Source: Aquitalea sp.
Lineage (GTDB): Bacteria; Pseudomonadota; Gammaproteobacteria; Burkholderiales; Chromobacteriaceae
Assembly (NCBI GenBank): GCA_019232735.1
Contig: JAFANL010000279.1
Location: 1 to 6,168 of the forward strand
Direction of reading: 5' to 3'
DNA: 6,168 bases
Below the pieces are notes generated by a model that saw only the letters and a list, made by a program, of their open reading frames with translations, ran no database searches and was not told where the DNA came from. Both the position numbers and the translations under genes were made by a program. This document shows positions 1-3,969 of this stretch, one piece after another. Every line of letters starts with the position of its first letter. Position 1 is the stretch's first letter.

Positions 1-95
1 CGGAAATAGCCCATTACGCGGGTCCATACTTCGCAACGGGTGCGCAGCGCCGGGTCCAGTTGTTCGGCCGGGCTGACTTGAACTTGGGATGACAT
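1..95 (-). CDS. Separate glycyl-radical domain of anaerobic ribonucleotide reductase (partial, runs off left edge)
   Basis: The visible N-terminus has about 31 residues and includes RCEVWTRVMGYFR. In single-chain class III reductases (NRDD family) this type of segment follows the zinc site and leads into the C-terminal loop carrying the radical glycine. That glycine would fall a little beyond the window edge, so it is not seen here. The ATG at 95-93 is chosen because an AGGA Shine-Dalgarno lies 7 nt upstream. The gene follows nrdD by 33 bp on the same strand and in the same reading frame, so the two are probably co-transcribed. The inferred role is a small subunit that docks into the NrdD barrel and carries the glycyl radical installed by an NrdG-type SAM enzyme, much as GrcA (YfiD) supplies a replacement glycyl domain to pyruvate formate-lyase. 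Alternatively it is the tail of an nrdD broken by a point mutation. Confidence is good for the family and moderate for a working separate subunit. Confidence 0.75.
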   Translation of the reverse strand, partial: MSSQVQVSPAEQLDPALRTRCEVWTRVMGYF

Positions 96-102
96 ATTGT
101 TT

Positions 103-107
103 TCCTG
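103..107 (-). promoter_or_regulatory. Ribosome binding site of the glycyl-radical domain gene
   Basis: The minus strand reads CAGGAAAACAAT immediately before ATG, giving an AGGA core 7 nt from the start codon. It lies in the 33-bp gap after the nrdD stop. An independent, well-spaced ribosome site argues that the short downstream frame is translated as its own protein rather than being a dead remnant. Confidence 0.6.
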
Positions 108-128
108 TTGATGTGCTTGGGTTGGCGC

Positions 129-1850
129 TCAGCAGCAGCCGGGCGCAGTGGCTGCCGTGGTGCGGGCCAGCAGTTCGGCATCGCACTTGGGGCAGAATTC
201 GTGATGCCCACTCAGGTAGCCGTGCTGCGGGCACACCGAGAAGGTGGGGGTTACCGTGATGTAAGGCAGGCGGAAACGCTGCAGCGAGCGGCGTACCAGC
301 TGTTTGCAGGCTGCGGCGGAGCTGACGGCTTCGGTCATGTACAGGTGCAGCACGGTGCCGCCGGTATAGCGGCGCTGTAGCGGTTCCTGGTGTTGCAAGG
401 CCAGGAAGGGGTCGTCGGTATGTCCGGCTGGCAGCTGGCTGGAGTTGGTGTAATACGGTTTGTCCGCCGGACCGGCCTGCAGGGTGTCGGGAAAGCGCTT
501 GCGGTCTTCGCGGGCAAAGCGGTAGGTGGTGCCTTCGGCCGGGGTGGCTTCCAGGTTGTACAGATGCCCGGTGTCTTCCTGCATCTGCACCATGCGGGTG
601 CGGATATGGTCCAGCAGCTCCAGCGCCAGCTGCTGACCGGCGGGACTGCTGATGTCCTCGGCATCTGCCGTGTAGTTGCGTACCAGTTCGTTAATGCCGT
701 TCACCCCCACGGTAGAAAAGTGATTGCGCAGGGTGCCCAGATAGCGCTTGGTGTAGGGGTACAAGCCATCATCCATCCAGCCCTGCACCCGCTCGCGCTT
801 GATTTCCAGACTGATGCGGGCCAGTTCCAGCAAGCGGTCGGTTTCTGCCAGCAGGCCGGGCCAGTCACCTTTGAAGCGGTAGCCCAGCCGTGCGCAGTTG
901 ATGGTCACCACGCCTAGCGAGCCGGTTTGCTCGGCACTGCCAAACAGGCCGTTGCCGCGCTTGAGCAGCTCGCGCAGGTCCAGCTGCAGCCGGCAGCACA
1001 TGGAGCGCACCATCTGCGGCTCCAGATCGGAATTGAGGAAGTTCTGGAAGTACGGCAGGCCATAGCGTGCGGTCAGCTCGAACAGCAGCTCGGCATTGGG
1101 GCTGTCCCAGTCAAAATCCGGCGTGATGTTGTAGGTGGGAATGGGAAAGGTAAACGCGCGGCCATGGGCATCGCCCGCACTCATCACCCGCAGGAAGGCG
1201 CGGTTGATGCGGTCCATTTCCGGCTGGCAGTCGCCATAGCAGAACGGCATTTCCTCACCGGCGATCAGCGGAATCTGGCCAGCCAGGTCGGCCGGGCAGG
1301 TCCAGTCGAAGGTAAGGTTGGTGAACGGGGTCTGGGTACCCCAGCGCGACGGTACATTGAGGTTGTAGACAAACTCCTGCAGCGCCTGCTCCACCTGTGC
1401 ATCGCTCAGGCCATCGCGTTTGACGAAGGGCGCCAGATAGGTGTCCACGCTGGAAAAGGCCTGCGCGCCGGCCCATTCGTTTTGCAGGGTGCCAAGAAAA
1501 TTCACCATCTGCCCCAGTGCCGAGCCCAGATGGCGCGGCGGCGCGGACTCCACCCGCCCCGGTACGCCATTGAAACCGTCATGCAGCAACTGGCGCAGCG
1601 ACCAGCCGGCGCAGTAGCCGGCCAGCACGTCCAGATCATGCAGATGGAAGTCTGCCTCGCGATGGGCCTGGGCCACTTCCGCCGGGTAGATGCCATCCAG
1701 CCAGTAGTTGGCGGTCAGCTTGCCGGCGGCGTTGAGTATCATCCCGCCCAGGCTGTAGCCCTGATTGGCATTGGCGGACACGCGCCAGTCGGCACGACTA
1801 AGGTATTCGTCCAGCGTGGCAAGTGGATTCACTAGAGCGGTATTTTTCAT
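129..1850 (-). CDS. nrdD: Anaerobic (class III) ribonucleoside-triphosphate reductase, catalytic chain without ATP-cone or glycyl-radical tail
   Basis: Class III reductases convert ribonucleoside triphosphates to dNTPs in the cytoplasm without oxygen, using a glycyl radical made by NrdG. This 573-aa protein opens with a motif (about residues 13-50, DEYLSRADWRV) that in longer NrdDs follows a roughly 100-aa ATP-cone, so that allosteric domain is absent. FHLHDLD (68-74) and GYCAGWSL (78-85) follow; Cys80 corresponds to the reductant-side cysteine of the family. SMCCRL (283-288) should hold the thiyl-radical cysteine (285 or 286). GLFGS...GVVTINCARLGY (301-324) and NLEATPAEGT (432-441) are further barrel motifs. 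A zinc motif C540-x2-H543-x9-C553-x2-C556 closes the domain. The chain ends in APGCC and a TGA, before the usual glycyl loop, which is encoded by the next gene. An in-frame TAA lies about 27 nt upstream of the ATG, and no Shine-Dalgarno is visible, so this ATG is the only good start. Family assignment is secure. Confidence 0.95.
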   Translation of the reverse strand: MKNTALVNPLATLDEYLSRADWRVSANANQGYSLGGMILNAAGKLTANYWLDGIYPAEVAQAHREADFHLHDLDVLAGYCAGWSLRQLLHDGFNGVPGRVESAPPRHLGSALGQMVNFLGTLQNEWAGAQAFSSVDTYLAPFVKRDGLSDAQVEQALQEFVYNLNVPSRWGTQTPFTNLTFDWTCPADLAGQIPLIAGEEMPFCYGDCQPEMDRINRAFLRVMSAGDAHGRAFTFPIPTYNITPDFDWDSPNAELLFELTARYGLPYFQNFLNSDLEPQMVRSMCCRLQLDLRELLKRGNGLFGSAEQTGSLGVVTINCARLGYRFKGDWPGLLAETDRLLELARISLEIKRERVQGWMDDGLYPYTKRYLGTLRNHFSTVGVNGINELVRNYTADAEDISSPAGQQLALELLDHIRTRMVQMQEDTGHLYNLEATPAEGTTYRFAREDRKRFPDTLQAGPADKPYYTNSSQLPAGHTDDPFLALQHQEPLQRRYTGGTVLHLYMTEAVSSAAACKQLVRRSLQRFRLPYITVTPTFSVCPQHGYLSGHHEFCPKCDAELLARTTAATAPGCC

Positions 1851-1865
1851 AACAATATATAGTGA
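1850..1865 (-). promoter_or_regulatory. NrdR box, start-proximal
   Basis: The core at 1853-1862 (plus strand CAATATATAG) matches the palindromic NrdR consensus CwAtATaTwG at every position, with GTG-type flank agreement on one side. NrdR is the zinc-finger/ATP-cone repressor of ribonucleotide reductase genes. The box lies directly against the nrdD ATG (1850-1848), so a bound repressor would cover the translation start region of the DNA. It is paired with a second box; core centres are 30 bp apart, close to three helical turns, as is typical of NrdR operators. Confidence 0.8.
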
Positions 1866-1879
1866 TTTTAAATTTTAAA

Positions 1880-1895
1880 ACACTATATATTGATT
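1880..1895 (-). promoter_or_regulatory. NrdR box, upstream
   Basis: The core at 1883-1892 (plus strand CTATATATTG) is a full match to the 10-bp NrdR core, and the left flank ACA also fits the 16-bp consensus. With the start-proximal box it makes a perfect inverted repeat with 12-bp arms at 1853-1864 and 1881-1892. The pair sits where the nrdD transcription start and -10 region should be, which suits repression by blocking RNA polymerase. Confidence 0.8.
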
Positions 1896-1901
1896 TTTAT
1901 C
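1896..1901 (-). promoter_or_regulatory. Candidate -10 element of the nrdD promoter
   Basis: The minus strand reads GATAAA, matching TATAAT at four of six positions, and would place the transcript start near 1889. The centre of the FNR box would then be about 45 bp upstream, near but not exactly the -41.5 spacing of a class II FNR promoter. An alternative -10, TATATA at 1861-1856, would give an almost leaderless transcript, in keeping with the missing Shine-Dalgarno. The choice between them cannot be made from sequence alone. Confidence 0.3.
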
Positions 1902-1927
1902 GCACAACAGACCCAGCAGAAAAAGAC

Positions 1928-1941
1928 TTGATCCGCATCAA
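1928..1941. promoter_or_regulatory. FNR/ANR-type anaerobic regulator binding site
   Basis: TTGATCCGCATCAA is a perfect copy of the FNR/ANR consensus TTGAT-N4-ATCAA. It lies between two divergent genes, with its centre about 84 bp upstream of the nrdD start codon and about 208 bp upstream of the kinase start. FNR-family proteins activate class III reductase genes when oxygen is absent (known for nrdDG in E. coli), so nrdD is the likely target. The related nitric-oxide sensor DNR recognises nearly the same sequence, so the exact regulator is open. Confidence 0.8.
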
Positions 1942-2142
1942 GCGCTGCCCTGGGCTACGCACAGGCACGCTTGCCAGCGCCCGTGGCTGCAATACTGCGG
2001 CCGCCTGATTGCAGATGGGCTGGCAGAACCGGTAGGCCTGCGGACTATAATGGGCGACATAGCCATGCCGCCTGCACATGGTGGCCAAGACCAAGAGACC
2101 ACAAGACAAGCCCGGGCCTGCCCTGCGGCCAGTACATCATTC
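1942..2142. other. Rest of the divergent intergenic region
   Basis: About 200 bp lie between the FNR box and the kinase start. Base composition returns to the GC-rich background. Apart from the TATAAT element at 2046-2051, I see no RNA gene, strong hairpin or convincing small gene. Short open frames here on both strands have no ribosome site or recognisable motif. The stretch from about 2058 to 2142 may be a leader of the kinase mRNA. Confidence 0.5.
2046..2051 (+). promoter_or_regulatory. Candidate -10 element for the histidine kinase gene
   Basis: TATAAT is a perfect -10 consensus, rare in such GC-rich DNA. No good -35 is found at 16-18 bp: the best nearby hexamer, CTGGCA at 2020-2025, is 20 bp upstream, so an activator may be needed. 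It overlaps the ATG at 2050 that gives the longest reading frame, which argues that translation begins further downstream. Confidence 0.4.
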
Positions 2143-3915
2143 ATGATCAGCAATCTGGAAGACTCATCGCAGGAGAAAGTGCGGATCGAACAGATCCGCC
2201 TGCTGCTCAACAATCTGGGCAGTTCCGTGCTGCCCGGCATCCTGGTGGTGCTGCTGGTGGCCTATGCCCTACAGCATCAGGCCGACCCCATGCGGCTGAC
2301 TGCATGGGGCGTGGTGGTGATCGCCTCCAAGTTGATCGACATCATTGACGCCCGCCGCATCCTGGCCCGCGAAATCCTCCCCGCCCGGCTGCCCGCACTG
2401 CGACGGCGGCTGGTGCTGCTGCACGCCATCGACGGCGCTGCCTGGGGCAGCCTGATGTGGGTGGGGCTGAACCCGGCCTCGCCGCCCAGCTGGATTCTGG
2501 CCATTGCCGTACTGTCCGGCGTGGCGGGCAATTCCATGTCCATCCTGTCGCCGGTGCTGCCGGTATTCATCACCTTCATCACGCTGGAACTGGGCATGAT
2601 CGCGCTCAAGTCCATGCAGTCGGATGCGGTGGCACTCAATGCGCTGGGGCTGGCTGCCATCATGTACCTGGCCACCTTGCTGATGCAGGCCCGCAACAGT
2701 GCGCAGGCCGCCCGCGGTGCCATCGCGCTACGCTTTGAAAACCTGGAGCTGGTCAACCGGCTGCGCCAGGCATCGGCCGATTCGCGTCGCGCCCAGCAAG
2801 AGGCGGAGCAGGCCAATATCGCCAAATCGCGTTTTCTGGCCGCCGCCAGTCACGATCTGCGCCAGCCCATCCACGCCCAGGGACTGTTTCTCGAGGTACT
2901 GGGCAAGACCGAACTGACCGCTAGGCAGCAAAGCCTGCTGGCCAATATCCAGAGCGCCACCAATGCCTCCGCTGAAATGCTGCACAGTCTGCTGGACTAT
3001 TCGCGGGTGGACGCCGGGGTCATCACCCCACAGCGGCAAGCCTTTGCCTTGCAGCCATTGCTCAACAAGATGGAAAGGGAGCTGGCCCCGCTGGCCGACA
3101 GCAAGGGCCTGTTCTACCGCACCCACGACACGGCGGAACTGGCCTTGTCCGACCCTTCGCTGATCGAGCTGATCCTGCGCAACCTCATCAGCAACGCCAT
3201 CCGCTATACCCAGCACGGCGGCATCCTGGTGGGCTGCCGCAGGCGCGGCAATCAGTTGCTGCTGGAGGTCTGGGACAGCGGCATCGGCATAGCCCCGCAC
3301 CAACAGCAGGAAATTTTTGTCGAATTCCACCAACTGGGCAATCCGGAGCGCGACCGCAAGAAGGGCCTGGGGCTTGGGCTGGCCATCGTGCGCGGCCTGG
3401 CCCAGTTGCTGCAGCATTCCTTGCAGCTGCAATCCCGCCTCGGCCATGGCAGCGTGTTCCGGCTTACCCTACCACGCGTGGCCGCCGCCAGCCCCTGCCC
3501 GGCCACGCCCACCCCGCCAGCCATCATGAGCCGCAGCCTGCCCAGCGCCGTTGTCCTGCTGATCGAGGATGATGACATCGTGCGCAGCAGTATGCTGTTG
3601 CTGTTACAAAGCTGGGGCTGCCAGTGCCTGGAGGCGGAATCGCTGGAAACCGCCCTGTCCTTGCTCAGCGAGCACCAGCCGGACTTGCTGATCAGCGACT
3701 ACCGGCTGCGTGAACAGAAAAACGGCACCGATGCCATTCGCGCCATCCGCCAGGCGCTGGGCTGCGACATCCCGGCCCTGCTGCTAACCGGCGACACCGC
3801 CCCGGCACGGCTGCGCGAGGCCAGCGACAGCGGCCTGCCCTTGCTGCACAAACCGGTCAGCCCACAGCAGCTTTACGCTTGCCTGGCAGAATTACTGGCT
3901 GACAGTCAGCCATAA
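2143..3915 (+). CDS. Membrane-bound hybrid sensor histidine kinase with C-terminal receiver domain
   Basis: An inner-membrane signalling kinase of 590 aa. The N-terminal third is hydrophobic, with about six probable membrane segments (near residues 27-46, 52-68, 91-109, 117-135, 137-156, 163-182), and no large periplasmic sensor domain. A coiled linker (about 195-228) leads to HisKA with SHDLRQPIHA; His237 is the phospho-acceptor. The ATPase domain shows the N box (RNLISNAIRY, Asn347 and Asn351), DSGIGI (378-383) and a G2 box KGLGLGLAIV (407-416). After an Ala/Pro-rich linker (447-463), a receiver domain carries LLIEDDD (472-478), phospho-acceptor Asp519 in LLISDYRL, Thr549 and Lys570. No DNA-binding output domain or separate regulator is visible, so phosphate must pass to a partner elsewhere or be dissipated. 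The ligand is unknown. The start is uncertain: ATG 2143 has no clear Shine-Dalgarno; in-frame GTG 2179 has AGGAG only 3 nt away; ATG 2050 overlaps a -10 box. Confidence 0.9.
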   Translation: MISNLEDSSQEKVRIEQIRLLLNNLGSSVLPGILVVLLVAYALQHQADPMRLTAWGVVVIASKLIDIIDARRILAREILPARLPALRRRLVLLHAIDGAAWGSLMWVGLNPASPPSWILAIAVLSGVAGNSMSILSPVLPVFITFITLELGMIALKSMQSDAVALNALGLAAIMYLATLLMQARNSAQAARGAIALRFENLELVNRLRQASADSRRAQQEAEQANIAKSRFLAAASHDLRQPIHAQGLFLEVLGKTELTARQQSLLANIQSATNASAEMLHSLLDYSRVDAGVITPQRQAFALQPLLNKMERELAPLADSKGLFYRTHDTAELALSDPSLIELILRNLISNAIRYTQHGGILVGCRRRGNQLLLEVWDSGIGIAPHQQQEIFVEFHQLGNPERDRKKGLGLGLAIVRGLAQLLQHSLQLQSRLGHGSVFRLTLPRVAAASPCPATPTPPAIMSRSLPSAVVLLIEDDDIVRSSMLLLLQSWGCQCLEAESLETALSLLSEHQPDLLISDYRLREQKNGTDAIRAIRQALGCDIPALLLTGDTAPARLREASDSGLPLLHKPVSPQQLYACLAELLADSQP

Positions 3916-3947
3916 AAAAACCTCGACCCCAGATGTGGGGCCGAGGT
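3914..3947 (-). terminator. Rho-independent terminator of the adhesin gene
   Basis: Arms ACCTCGACCCC (3920-3930) and GGGGCCGAGGT (3937-3947) form an 11-bp stem with one mismatch around a 6-nt loop. On the minus strand the hairpin is followed by seven T residues (3920-3914), the classic intrinsic form, about 20 bp after the adhesin stop codon. On the plus strand no T-run follows the hairpin, so it would stop the kinase transcript only weakly. The T-tract overlaps the kinase stop codon (3913-3915), so the convergent genes are packed tightly. Confidence 0.85.
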
Positions 3948-3969
3948 CGTGGCGCTGCGCCAAACCAGC

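Noticed and set aside
129..131. TGA at the end of nrdD read as selenocysteine (Cys-Cys-Sec)
   Set aside because: No evident SECIS-like hairpin follows in the AC-rich linker, and a good ribosome site restarts translation downstream.
927..1835. Long plus-strand open frame (302 codons) opposite nrdD
   Set aside because: It lies entirely antisense to a clear nrdD, shows no recognisable motif, and long shadow frames are expected in GC-rich coding DNA.
2050..2142. Kinase start at the ATG of the longest frame
   Set aside because: That ATG overlaps a consensus -10 element, and the extra 31 residues (Pro/Ala/Gln-rich) look like untranslated DNA rather than a signal or membrane segment.
2728..3447. 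Minus-strand open frame (239 codons) opposite the kinase
   Set aside because: It overlaps the HisKA and ATPase coding region, has no ribosome site or family motif, and mirrors the codon pattern of the real gene.
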